Positions 32,881 through 40,920 of a DNA stretch of 64,000 bases are shown in pieces. The stretch is from JB111 sp049856295 (GTDB lineage: Bacteria > Actinomycetota > Actinomycetes > Actinomycetales > Actinomycetaceae): positions 62,001 through 126,000 of the forward strand of contig NZ_JBNDMZ010000001.1 in assembly GCF_049856295.1 (NCBI RefSeq), written 5' to 3'. Made by a program: the position numbers and the translations under genes. The number at the start of each line of letters is the position of its first letter. Position 1 is the stretch's first letter. The notes under the pieces were generated by a model, which saw only the letters and a list, made by a program, of their open reading frames with translations, did no database searches and was not told where the DNA came from.

Positions 32881-33453
32881 ATGAGCAAGAAGATGTGGAT
32901 CACCACCGGCACGCTGGCCGCGGCCGCGATCGTCGCCGGCAGCTCGGTGGCCATCGCCGACGGCGAGTCCGCGTCGGAGTCGGCCTCCGGCGGCGCGACC
33001 ACGAGCGCGGACGGCCGCGAGCTGCGCGTGCTCCCGCAGCTCTCGACGCCGCTGCTCTCGGCCCCCTCGGCCGTGGACCCCGCGGACCCGCGGAGCAACA
33101 CCTCCGCCGTCACCGCCCACTCGGCCGACCGCACCCCGAGCGCGCCGTCGACCGCCTCCCCGGTCTCGGCCCAGTCGCCGGTCTCCGCGCAGTCCCCGGT
33201 CTCGGCCCCGAGCCCCGTCTCGGCGCCCTCCCCGGTCTCGCCGGTCAGCCCGGTCTCCGCCCCGTCCGCGCCGAGCCCCGCTCCGGCGCCGCGCCAGCAG
33301 GCCCCCGCCCCCGCGCCGGCCCCCGCGCCCGTCCCGGCTCCCGCGCCGGCCCCGGCGCCCGTCCCCGCGCCGAACTACTCGGCCGACTCGGGCGTCTCGG
33401 CGGCCTCCGGGTGGTCCGCGGAGTCGGGGTGGTCGGCGGACTCCGGCGACTGA
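32881..33453 (+). CDS. Secreted low-complexity Ser/Pro/Ala-rich protein
   Basis: The 190-residue protein has an N-terminal signal peptide (MSKKMWITTGTLAAAAIVAG, likely cleaved near residue 27). The mature part has no globular character. Residues about 90-125 are repeats of SPVSAQ/SPVSAP, 135-160 are PAPAPV repeats, and the last 25 residues are three variants of SGWSAESG. It might be a cell-surface or exported spacer polypeptide. AGAGGACAGACC precedes the ATG. No neighbour suggests a partner. Confidence 0.7.
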   Translation: MSKKMWITTGTLAAAAIVAGSSVAIADGESASESASGGATTSADGRELRVLPQLSTPLLSAPSAVDPADPRSNTSAVTAHSADRTPSAPSTASPVSAQSPVSAQSPVSAPSPVSAPSPVSPVSPVSAPSAPSPAPAPRQQAPAPAPAPAPVPAPAPAPAPVPAPNYSADSGVSAASGWSAESGWSADSGD

Positions 33454-33562
33454 CCGCGGCACCGACGGGCCGCCGGGGCTGAGCGAGCGCTCGGACCGAC
33501 GACCCTCGGTGATCCCCACGGATCGGCGGCGACGTACCGGTTCGCTCCCCCCGGGCGAACCG

Positions 33563-33610
33563 CGAGGGCCCGTCCGGACCGACCATCAGGTCGATCCTGA
33601 CGGGCCCTCG
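33563..33610. terminator. Bidirectional terminator
   Basis: CGAGGGCCCGTC (33563-33574) pairs with GACGGGCCCTCG (33599-33610), and an inner 9-bp stem with one mismatch fills the loop. It lies midway between the convergent genes ending at 33453 and 33725. Confidence 0.7.
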
Positions 33611-33724
33611 TCGTCGTGGCGTCCACGTGCAGACCGGCACACGGAGGAACGTCCGGAAGGACGGTCGAGGCTGACGACCTGGTGCCGACGCGCAGGCCCT
33701 CGACGGTCGGCCGTGCTCGTCCAG

Positions 33725-34453
33725 TCAGGCGTACTCGTGCGACCCGGCCCCGTGCGCGAGAGGTGCGTCCGGGCGCGACGCGCGCCTCCGGCGTCGGGCC
33801 TCGAGGAGAAGCGTGATCCCGAGGATCGACGCCCACAGCGGCAGCGGCCACAGGGTGAGGCGCTCGGGGATCGACCAGTTCCGGTCCATCGAGACGAGGG
33901 TGACCGTGACGATCGCGGAGCCGAGGCAGAACACCCCGATCCCGACCCCGAGCCCGCCGACCGTGCGCAGCACCCCGCTCTCACGGGCGAGCTGGAACGC
34001 CAGCAGGGTCGCGGCGGCCGGGGCGAAGAAGAAGATCGGCACGGAGACGAGCGAGTGCAGGTCGATGATCGTGTTGATCGGGACGAGCGCCGTGCCGATC
34101 GCGCTGAGCCCCGCGCAGACGAACAGCGCCCGGGTGACGGCGCGCAGCCGGGACGGCGGGAGCGCGGTGCTGACGAGCCACGCGCCGGTCGCGAGCAGGA
34201 TGCCGAACGCGGCGAACGCGCCGTTCATCAGCGGGTGCCACGGCGAGCAGACCTCGACCCAGCCCCACCGGTAGGGGATCCACGCGCAGGCCGACGCGCC
34301 CAGGTCGGAGATCGTGTGGGTGAGGAAGGAGAACGGGGCGGTCACCCGCGAGGCGACGACGATCTCCACCAGCCAGTACAGCGGGAGGATCGTCCACAGG
34401 GCGGCGCCGAGCAGGGCGGCCCTGGGGATCGGTCGGGTGGGGGCGCCGGGCAC
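33725..34453 (-). CDS. DUF998 family membrane protein
   Basis: The 242-residue protein has six transmembrane segments and DUF998-like traits: PFSFLTHTISDLGA (residues about 41-54), a conserved SDLG in the first loop, HPLMNGAFAAFGILLATGAW, and HSLVSVPIFFFAPAAATLLAF. GTG 34453 is preceded by CGAGGAGACCAG, an excellent ribosome binding site; the longer frame up to 34582 adds a non-conserved Arg/Thr segment. Function is unknown. Confidence 0.75.
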   Translation of the reverse strand: MPGAPTRPIPRAALLGAALWTILPLYWLVEIVVASRVTAPFSFLTHTISDLGASACAWIPYRWGWVEVCSPWHPLMNGAFAAFGILLATGAWLVSTALPPSRLRAVTRALFVCAGLSAIGTALVPINTIIDLHSLVSVPIFFFAPAAATLLAFQLARESGVLRTVGGLGVGIGVFCLGSAIVTVTLVSMDRNWSIPERLTLWPLPLWASILGITLLLEARRRRRASRPDAPLAHGAGSHEYA

Positions 34454-34600
34454 CTGGTCTCCTCGTGCTCTCGCGCCGGACGGTGGTCGGCGACTCGTGG
34501 CGAATGCGAATGCGGTTGTCGGGACGGATGACGCCCGCGGCCGTGCTCGGTCCAGGTTCGTCGGCCCGCGGGTCGTGGTCAAACGACGGTCGCGGGAAGT

Positions 34601-35020
34601 TCAGCCCTGCTCGTCCGGCGTCGTGCTCGTCGTCGTGCCCGTTTCTGCGGTCGGGCCGTCCGGCCCCGGCAGGTAGGCGGTGTACTTCGCGTTCGACCCA
34701 CGGGCGAGCTCGGCCGGGTACTTCGCGGCGTTCGCCTCGATCTTGGCCTCCCACGCCGCACCGAGGTCGAGCCCGAGGCTGTCGGCGGCCTGCACGAGGT
34801 AGGACAGGACGTCGGCGAGCTCGTCCCCGAGGGCGCGTGCGCCGTCGGGGGTCGCGGCGAGCGCGTGCAGCTCGTCGTCCGTGCGCCACTGCGTGAGCTC
34901 GGCCAGCTCGCCGACCTCGCCGACGAGGGCGAGGACGAGGTTGCGGGGGGAGTGGAACTGCGCCCAGTCCCGCTCGTCGGCGAAGGTCCGCAGGGAGTCG
35001 CGTACGTGCTCGAGGTCCAT
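34601..35020 (-). CDS. MazG-like nucleotide pyrophosphohydrolase
   Basis: The 139-residue protein starts MDLEHVRDSLRTFADERDWAQFHSPRNL. It has the MazG metal-binding pattern in LVGEVGELAELTQW (ExxE, residues about 32-46) and ELADVLSYLVQAAD (ExxD, about 66-80), as in the RS21-C6/dCTPase-like subfamily of all-alpha NTP pyrophosphatases that clean up non-canonical or excess nucleotides. The Thr/Gly tail is variable. There is no ribosome binding site; TAGAAC lies 6 nt before ATG 35020, a weaker form of the leaderless arrangement. Confidence 0.85.
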   Translation of the reverse strand: MDLEHVRDSLRTFADERDWAQFHSPRNLVLALVGEVGELAELTQWRTDDELHALAATPDGARALGDELADVLSYLVQAADSLGLDLGAAWEAKIEANAAKYPAELARGSNAKYTAYLPGPDGPTAETGTTTSTTPDEQG

Positions 35021-35060
35021 GAGGCCGTTCTACCGTGCCGGGCTGGTGCGGGGGTGGCGG

Positions 35061-36020
35061 CTACTCGAGCCCGTTCGCCCGCCGCGCCATGTGCTCGCGG
35101 ATGCCGCGCAGGTGCCGGTCGACCATGCGTTCGATGCGCTCGTGGAGGTCGGAGGCCCCCGGCAGCGCGGCGGGGTGCGCGACGAAGGCCAGGTACATGG
35201 CGGTGCCCTCGACCGAGGCGATGAGGTCGGTCGCGTCCTCCTCCGTCGGCTGGTGCTCGCCCTCGGCCCGCTCGAGCAGCGTGACCGTCAGGTCGCGGAT
35301 GCTCGCCCCGATCGTCTCCTGCCAGATCGTGTCGAAGACGTCGGGGTAGATCCGCGCCTCGATGTTGAGCCGGTAGAGCGCGGGTCCGAACGTGCCGCCG
35401 TACTGGGAGATCCGCCGGTTGGCGGCGAAGATCAGCAGGTCGCGCACGGTCGGGGCGTCGGCACCGTCCGCGTCCGGCGCGACGACCGTCACGTCGACGT
35501 GCTTGAGGGCGTCGATGAGGAGCGCCTGCTTGTCCGTCCACCGCAGGTAGATCGAGGACTTGCCCAGGCCCGCCTCCGCGGCCACGGCATCGAGCGAGAG
35601 TCCGGCCCAGCCGCGCTGGCCGAACAGCTCGAGCACCGCGGCGAACGCCTTGCGCTCGGCGTCGGCGTTGCGCGGCCGCCCGGGTCCGCGGCGCGGGGCC
35701 ACGACGGGGGTCCGCCGCGCCATCCGCGCACGACCCGCGCGGGCCTCGCTCGGGTCGAAGTGGTACCCGCCGGGTGGCGGCAGGCGGTCGCCCGCGGCGA
35801 GCCACGGCTCGAACGGGCGGCCGGAGATCGTCGCCCGGCGTCGCGAGGGGCGGTTGTCCTCCGGGTGCGGGTCGAGCTCGGTCGGGGAGAGCGGCTCGCG
35901 CGTGGTCGGACGCGGAGGAGCAGAGGCGGCGGGTGGCGCCGGGGGAGGCTGCGTGGCGGGCGCGGTCGTGCGCGTCCACGGCAGGGGCCGGCGTCCGGGG
36001 GGAGTGCTCTGGTCGTCCAT
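35061..36020 (-). CDS. TetR-family regulator with a long disordered N-terminus
   Basis: The 319-residue protein starts with about 105 residues rich in Pro, Arg and Thr and without predicted structure. A TetR domain follows from about residue 108 (RGPGRPRNADAERKAFAAVLELFGQRGWAGLSL, HTH VAAEAGLGKSSIYLRWTDKQAL), then a helical ligand-binding domain. The N-terminal extension is about 100 residues longer than usual. An internal Met just before ARRTPVVAPRRG could be the real start, although the composition is coding-like throughout. Targets are unknown; the MazG-like gene lies 40 nt downstream. Confidence 0.8.
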   Translation of the reverse strand: MDDQSTPPGRRPLPWTRTTAPATQPPPAPPAASAPPRPTTREPLSPTELDPHPEDNRPSRRRATISGRPFEPWLAAGDRLPPPGGYHFDPSEARAGRARMARRTPVVAPRRGPGRPRNADAERKAFAAVLELFGQRGWAGLSLDAVAAEAGLGKSSIYLRWTDKQALLIDALKHVDVTVVAPDADGADAPTVRDLLIFAANRRISQYGGTFGPALYRLNIEARIYPDVFDTIWQETIGASIRDLTVTLLERAEGEHQPTEEDATDLIASVEGTAMYLAFVAHPAALPGASDLHERIERMVDRHLRGIREHMARRANGLE

Positions 36021-36070
36021 CGGGATCCTCGTTCTGCGCGGTCCCTCGGTCCGTCGGGGGCGCGCCTCGG

Positions 36071-36787
36071 TCAGGAGTGGGCCGCCGCCAACGCGAGCGT
36101 GAGGGCGAGGGTGAAGCGGGTCTCACGGTCCTCGGGCGACATGTCCCCCGAGTGGTCGAGCAGGTGGTCGGAGACCGTGAGGACGGCGAGGGCCTCGCGG
36201 CCGTGCTCGGCGGCCACGCCGTACAGGCCGGCGGCCTCCATCTCGACCGCCAGCGTGCCGTAGGACGCGAGCGCCTCGTTGAGCTCGGGGGCGTTGCCGT
36301 AGAAGTGGTCGCGGGAGACGATCGGAGCGACGTGCACCGGGGTGTCGCCGGCGTGCTCCTTCGAGGCCTCGACGGCGGCGGCGACGAGGTTGAAGCTCGC
36401 GATCGCGGAGAAGTGCAGGCCGGGCAGGCGAGGCACGTTGATGGCGGAGTCGGTGTGCGCGCCGAGGGCGACGACGACGTCCCCGACCTTCACGTGCCGG
36501 GCGAGGCCGCCGGCGGTGCCGACGCGGATGATCCGCTGGACGCCGAAGTGCTCGAACAGCTCGTTGGCGTACAGGACGGTCGAGGCCATGCCCATGCCCG
36601 AGGCCATGACCGAGAGCGGCTTGCCGTCGACCTCGCCGGTGAAGACCTTGTTCGCCCGCACGTCGGAGACCACGCGGGCCTCCGGCATGAGGAGCTCGGC
36701 GATGCGCGCGGCGCGGCGCGGGTCTCCGGGCAGAAGGACGGCGGGGGCGATGTCGCCGGGCTCGGCGGCGATGTGGGGCGTAGCCAT
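36071..36787 (-). CDS. deoD: Purine-nucleoside phosphorylase, DeoD type
   Basis: The 238-residue protein has the hexameric PNP/uridine phosphorylase fold: MATPHIAAEPGDIAPAVLLPGDP with the phosphate loop GDPRRA (residues 21-26), MASGMGMAS, RVGTAGGL (phosphate Arg and Gly motif), VAVEMEAAGLY (ribose Glu) and the catalytic Asp in TVSDHLL (about 204). It converts purine (deoxy)nucleosides and phosphate into base and (deoxy)ribose-1-phosphate. It is the first unit after a strong terminator and seems to be monocistronic. Confidence 0.92.
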   Translation of the reverse strand: MATPHIAAEPGDIAPAVLLPGDPRRAARIAELLMPEARVVSDVRANKVFTGEVDGKPLSVMASGMGMASTVLYANELFEHFGVQRIIRVGTAGGLARHVKVGDVVVALGAHTDSAINVPRLPGLHFSAIASFNLVAAAVEASKEHAGDTPVHVAPIVSRDHFYGNAPELNEALASYGTLAVEMEAAGLYGVAAEHGREALAVLTVSDHLLDHSGDMSPEDRETRFTLALTLALAAAHS

Positions 36788-36880
36788 GGGGGGAATCCTG
36801 ACGTCGACGTCGACGCCGCAGGTGACGACGTCGTGTGAATGATCCCACGGATCGTCCCGTGCGTGGGTCGGTCGGACGCA

Positions 36881-36916
36881 CGAACGCTCCCCCACCCGCG
36901 GGTGGGGGAGCGTTCG
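36881..36916. terminator. Strong terminator after the alkaline phosphatase gene
   Basis: CGAACGCTCCCCCACCCG (36881-36898) and CGGGTGGGGGAGCGTTCG (36899-36916) form a perfect 18-bp inverted repeat with no spacer, extended by outer GACGCA/TGCGTC pairs. It lies about 30 bp past the phosphatase stop and upstream of deoD on the same strand. Confidence 0.85.
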
Positions 36917-36947
36917 TCGTGCGTCTCTGACGCGTGAGGCGGGTCGG

Positions 36948-37575
36948 TCAGCGGCGGACGCCGAGGGTGTCGGAGCCGTCGCCGTCCCAGTCGCCGACGA
37001 CGACCTCGTCGCCGGAGCGGCCGTAGTTCTGCTCGATGTCGGCCCAGCCGGACTCGAGCGAGTTGGAGACCAGGTAGAGGTTGCCGCGGCGCGTGGCGAA
37101 CGTGTCCGCCCCGTCCCCGTCCCAGTCGCCGACGAGGACCTCGTCGGAGTCCCGGCCGTAGTCGAGCTCGGCATCCGCCCAGCCGGTCGTCAGGCTGTCG
37201 GAGACGAAGTAGCTGTTCCCGCGGCGCACGGCGAAGGTGTCCACGCCGTCGGCGTCGTAGTCGCCGACCAGCACCTGGTCGTCCGCGCGCCCGTAGTCGA
37301 GCTCGGCGTCCGCCCAGCCGGTCTCGTGGGAGTTCGTCAGGAAGTAGGAGTTCCCGCGGCGCACGGCGAAGGAGTCCGCCCCGTCGCCGTCCCAGTCGCC
37401 CACGAGCACGGTGTCGTTCGCGCGGCCGTAGCTCAGCTCGACCTCGGCGTTGCCGCCGTACAGGGAGTTCGACAGGTAGTAGGCGTTGCCCCGCCGCACG
37501 GCCAGGGTGTCGACGCCGTCGCCGTCCCAGTCGCCCGCGAGGACCGTGTCGCCCGGGCGGCCGAAGGAGAACTCG
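36948..37575 (-). repeat. Tandem coding repeats of about 135 bp
   Basis: The 3' end of the alkaline phosphatase gene contains five copies of a 45-codon unit (cores GDWDGDGVDT, GDWDGDGADS, GDYDADGVDT, GDWDGDGADT, GDWDGDGSDT). The copies are also close at DNA level, so slippage or recombination could change the copy number. Confidence 0.85.
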
Positions 37576-39149
37576 TGCTCGGCGCGGCCGTCCCACCCGT
37601 TGTTGAGGTAGAAGCCGCGGCCCGGGGTCGGGGGCGTCGGCTCACCCGGCTCCTCGGGCTCCTCCGGCTCCTCGGACTCGGCCCACAGCTCGTCGAGCAG
37701 GACCTGGCCGATGTCCGTGTTGTCGAGGTAGCTGCCGCGGACCGGGTCCTCGCCGGTGGCGCGGGCGTCGAACGCCTCGGAGCCGGCGCCGCGCGCGTAG
37801 AAGGGGACGAGCTGGTTCGAGTGACCCTCGCGGTGCCACTCGTGGTCCGGCATCTCGCCGGCGCCGTTGGAGAGCAGCGGCGTCCAGGTCTCGCCGGCGC
37901 CGGGACCGGTGATGTAGCCGGCCTCGTGATCGGCGGTGACGATCACCATCGTGTCGTCCCAGGAGCTGTTCTCGTCGACCCAGGTGGAGATGGCCTCGAC
38001 GGTCTCGTTGAGGGTGATGGTCTCCTCGATGGCCCGGGCGGGCGCGTTGAGCTCGGAGGACCAGTCGATCGCGCCGCTCTCGACGGCGAGGAAGAAGCCC
38101 TCGTCGGAGGAGCTGTCGAGCACGTTGAGCGCGCCGAGCGTCATCTCGGACAGCGTCGGGACCGACTCGAGGAAGGGGTCGGTGAAGGGCGCGTCGCTGT
38201 CGCCGTCGCCGCGGGCCTCCTGGGTGGTGGTCCAGGCCTGGGCGAAGCCGACCACGTGGGTCGGCGGGGCGTCGGTCTCGGCGAGCTCCTGGAAGTCGGC
38301 GCGCTCCTCGATGAGCTGGAACGGGGTCTCGCCGTTCGCGAGGCGCGTCCAGGTCTCCTCGCTGATGTAGTTGTAGTCGGGGGCGTCGTAACGGTCACCG
38401 TTGTCGTCGTACCAAGGGTGGCCCGAGCCCATGACCACGTTGAGGCCGCTCTCGTCGACCAGCAGGTCGGAGACGGCGAGGTAGTCGAGGCGGCTCTCGT
38501 TGTGGACCGCGAACGACGCCGTCGTCGGGTGGGGGACGACCACGTTGGTGACGACGCCCGTGGCGCGCCCCTGGGCCTGGGCCCGCTCGACCACGTTCTC
38601 GATCGGCTGCCCCTCGGGGTCGATGCCGACGGCCTGGTTGGTCGTCTTGACGCCGGTCGCCATCGCGGTGGCGGCGGCGGCCGAGTCGGTGGACGCGGCG
38701 GCGACGGACTCCTCGAGGCTGCCCCACATGATGTCGGGGTCGTAGGAACCACCGTCGGAGTAGGTGCTCATGCCGTGCTGGACGGGCCAGCTCTCGTAGA
38801 CCTGGGTGGGGGTGTCGCCGTCGACGTCCTCGACGGTGCCCGTGGCCGGGTCGACCGCCACCTGGTAGCGGCTCTGGTCGGCCTCGAACATCGAGGCCAT
38901 GTCGATGTGGTTGTAGCCCATGCCGTCCCCGACGACGACGATGACGTTCTCGGGAGCGCCGTCCGCCCCGCCGCCGATCGTGGTGACGTCGGGGGCCGCC
39001 GGGGCCCCGCCGGCGGTCTCGTCGGTCGACGGCGTCCCGTCGGCCGGCTCGTCAGCGACCGCGGGGGTGGCGAGGGCCGAGAGGACGACGGCGCCGGCGG
39101 CCGCGAGCCCGAGGCCGGAGAGCCGTCGTCGGCTCCGAAGCGTGTGCAT
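36948..39149 (-). CDS. Secreted alkaline phosphatase with C-terminal FG-GAP/VCBS-like repeats
   Basis: The 733-residue protein has a Sec-type signal (MHTLRSRRRLSGLGL..., cleavage after ATPAVA, residue 32). It has a PhoA-type catalytic domain with metal motif VVVGDGMGYNH (residues about 71-81), nucleophile Ser 156 in STDSAAAATAMATG, and ADHEAG for the second metal site. After a Pro/Glu linker (near 508) come five 45-residue repeats with DxDxDG Ca2+-binding loops, as in FG-GAP/VCBS or integrin-like propellers. The repeats probably bind Ca2+ and anchor the enzyme to the surface or substrate. The frame is open far upstream, but GAAGGAGATCACGC before ATG 39149 and the signal peptide decide the start. 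Confidence 0.9.
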   Translation of the reverse strand: MHTLRSRRRLSGLGLAAAGAVVLSALATPAVADEPADGTPSTDETAGGAPAAPDVTTIGGGADGAPENVIVVVGDGMGYNHIDMASMFEADQSRYQVAVDPATGTVEDVDGDTPTQVYESWPVQHGMSTYSDGGSYDPDIMWGSLEESVAAASTDSAAAATAMATGVKTTNQAVGIDPEGQPIENVVERAQAQGRATGVVTNVVVPHPTTASFAVHNESRLDYLAVSDLLVDESGLNVVMGSGHPWYDDNGDRYDAPDYNYISEETWTRLANGETPFQLIEERADFQELAETDAPPTHVVGFAQAWTTTQEARGDGDSDAPFTDPFLESVPTLSEMTLGALNVLDSSSDEGFFLAVESGAIDWSSELNAPARAIEETITLNETVEAISTWVDENSSWDDTMVIVTADHEAGYITGPGAGETWTPLLSNGAGEMPDHEWHREGHSNQLVPFYARGAGSEAFDARATGEDPVRGSYLDNTDIGQVLLDELWAESEEPEEPEEPGEPTPPTPGRGFYLNNGWDGRAEHEFSFGRPGDTVLAGDWDGDGVDTLAVRRGNAYYLSNSLYGGNAEVELSYGRANDTVLVGDWDGDGADSFAVRRGNSYFLTNSHETGWADAELDYGRADDQVLVGDYDADGVDTFAVRRGNSYFVSDSLTTGWADAELDYGRDSDEVLVGDWDGDGADTFATRRGNLYLVSNSLESGWADIEQNYGRSGDEVVVGDWDGDGSDTLGVRR

Positions 39150-39383
39150 GCGTGATCTCCTTCGAGGGGACAGGTGTGTGACGCCGTCCACTGGGTTGGG
39201 GAACGAGGGGGCCGGACGGCGCGGCGACGGTACGGAGGGGAACCGTCCGCGGGGCGATGAGCGGGCGAACAGCAGCCGTCGGGGCAGTGAATGGGCAGGT
39301 CCCACATGTGAGCGGAGTGCACGGGTCGCGAGGTGTTCGGTCGAGGGACGCGCGAGGGACGCGTGCCGGACACATGGGCTTCC

Positions 39384-39389
39384 TAGCGT
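39384..39389 (+). promoter_or_regulatory. -10 element of the phosphodiester glycosidase gene
   Basis: TAGCGT, about 40 bp before ATG 39430 in the divergent region with the alkaline phosphatase. No convincing -35. Confidence 0.4.
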
Positions 39390-39429
39390 CCGGCGCGTCC
39401 GAAACCAGCCAGACGAAGGGGACGTCTCC

Positions 39430-40803
39430 ATGGCTACCACCACCCACCGCACCGATCTTTCGCTCGCCGGACGGCGCGCACGGGCGCTCGCCGCCCTCGC
39501 CGTCGCCACCACGGCGGCCGGAGCCGTCGTCGCGCTCCCGTCCGCCGCGGACGAGCCGACGGTACCCGCGGACGAGCCGACGGCCGCCGGCTCCTCGAAC
39601 ACCCCGGGAGCTGCCACCGACGGCCCGACCGCGGACTCCGAGCAGGTCGAGATCGAGCGGACGGCGGCGAGCGAGCTCGCCGACGGTGTCCGGCAGGAGA
39701 CCTTCCGCGTGACGACCCCGGAGGGCGCGTCGACCGCCACCCTCCTGGCCGTCGACCTCGACGAGGCGGAGACGGACCTGCTCACCGGCCCGACGATCAC
39801 CACGCCCCAGCGGCTCGACGACATGGCCGGGGCCGCGGGAGCGATCGCCGCCGTCAACGGCGACTTCTTCCAGAACACGGTCGACGCCACCCACGGCGAC
39901 ATCTCCGCCACGTTCGCGGCGGTCGGCGTCGAGATCCGAGACGGCGAGATCCGCCAGTCCGCGGTCCCGTACGCGCAGCGCCACGGCGAGGGGCTCGACC
40001 GGGAGTGGAACGACGGCGACGAGGTCGTCGGGGTCACGCGCTCGGGCCACGGGGTCGTCACCGACGTCTCGCTCGACGCCTTCGTCACCGCCCGCGGGCA
40101 GGGCCGGATCGACGTCGACGGGCTCAACCAGTACGGGATGGCCACGGACGAGATCACGATCTTCGACGCGCGCTGGGGCGACACGTGGGGCGACGACACC
40201 CGCGCACGCGCCGCGTGCGGCGACGAGGTCGACCGTGGCTCGCTGTGCACGGACGACGTCCTCGAGGTCCTCGTCGAGGACGGTCGCGTGGTTGAGCTCT
40301 CCGACGAGGCCGGCGGCACCGGGGCCCTCGGCGACGGCCAGCAGGTCCTGCTCGGCCGCGAGGACGGCGCCGACGAGCTGCGCGCCCTCGAGGTCGGGGA
40401 CCGCGTCAACACGCACGTGCGCTCGCGCTCGGACGCCCCGGGCCGCCTCGACTGGGCGATCGGGGGCGCCGTCGTTGTCCGCGACGGCGTCGTCGGCGAG
40501 ATCCCCGAGCGTCCCCTCAACCCGCGCACCCTCGCGGGTGTCTCGCGGGACGGCGGGACGCTCCACCTCGTCTCCGTCGACGGTCGGAACCCCGACAGCG
40601 TCGGCATCTCCACCCGCGACGCCGCCGTGCTGATGGACGAGCTCGGCTCCGACGACGCGGTCCTGCTCGACGGCGGCGGGTCGACGACCATGATCGGCCG
40701 CCCCGACCTCGACTCCGAGTTCTCCCTGCTCAGCCGCAGCCGCGAGGCCGGCATCGAGGTCCTGCGCGAGGTGCCCAACGGCATCGGCGTCTTCCCGGGC
40801 TGA
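39430..40803 (+). CDS. Secreted phosphodiester glycosidase family protein (NAGPA/DUF2233 type)
   Basis: The 457-residue protein has a twin-basic signal peptide (about 1-40) and an acidic Thr/Pro linker. A NAGPA-like domain follows: AAVNGDFF (residues about 140), VSVDGRNPDSVGIS (about 380) and VLLDGGGSTTM (about 418), the catalytic signature of N-acetylglucosamine-1-phosphodiester alpha-N-acetylglucosaminidases and of bacterial exopolysaccharide-processing relatives. It probably trims sugar-phosphodiesters outside the cell. Its divergent partner is a secreted phosphatase, which could remove the freed phosphate. Confidence 0.85.
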   Translation: MATTTHRTDLSLAGRRARALAALAVATTAAGAVVALPSAADEPTVPADEPTAAGSSNTPGAATDGPTADSEQVEIERTAASELADGVRQETFRVTTPEGASTATLLAVDLDEAETDLLTGPTITTPQRLDDMAGAAGAIAAVNGDFFQNTVDATHGDISATFAAVGVEIRDGEIRQSAVPYAQRHGEGLDREWNDGDEVVGVTRSGHGVVTDVSLDAFVTARGQGRIDVDGLNQYGMATDEITIFDARWGDTWGDDTRARAACGDEVDRGSLCTDDVLEVLVEDGRVVELSDEAGGTGALGDGQQVLLGREDGADELRALEVGDRVNTHVRSRSDAPGRLDWAIGGAVVVRDGVVGEIPERPLNPRTLAGVSRDGGTLHLVSVDGRNPDSVGISTRDAAVLMDELGSDDAVLLDGGGSTTMIGRPDLDSEFSLLSRSREAGIEVLREVPNGIGVFPG

Positions 40804-40820
40804 CCGGGCCGGGGACGCCA

Positions 40821-40864
40821 CGACGGCGGGTGCGCCGGACCTCGGTCCGGCGCACCCGCCGTCG
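40821..40864. terminator. Very strong bidirectional terminator
   Basis: A 21-bp perfect stem (40821-40841 with 40844-40864; CGACGGCGGGTGCGCCGGAC... ) and a 2-nt loop, between the convergent genes ending at 40803 and 40921. Confidence 0.85.
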
Positions 40865-40920
40865 TCGTCGTGCCTGGTCCTTTGATCGTTCGGGCTCGCC
40901 CCCTCGGGGGCGACGGCAGC

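Noticed and set aside
39150..39429. PhoP (PHO) boxes in the phosphatase/glycosidase control region
   Set aside because: Some GTTCGCC/CTCAC/TTCAC-like words occur, but no pair keeps the 11-bp direct-repeat phase; not reported as sites.
39150..40784. N-terminal extension of the alkaline phosphatase frame by 545 codons
   Set aside because: The extension is antisense to the phosphodiester glycosidase gene, and a signal peptide with ribosome binding site defines the start at 39149.
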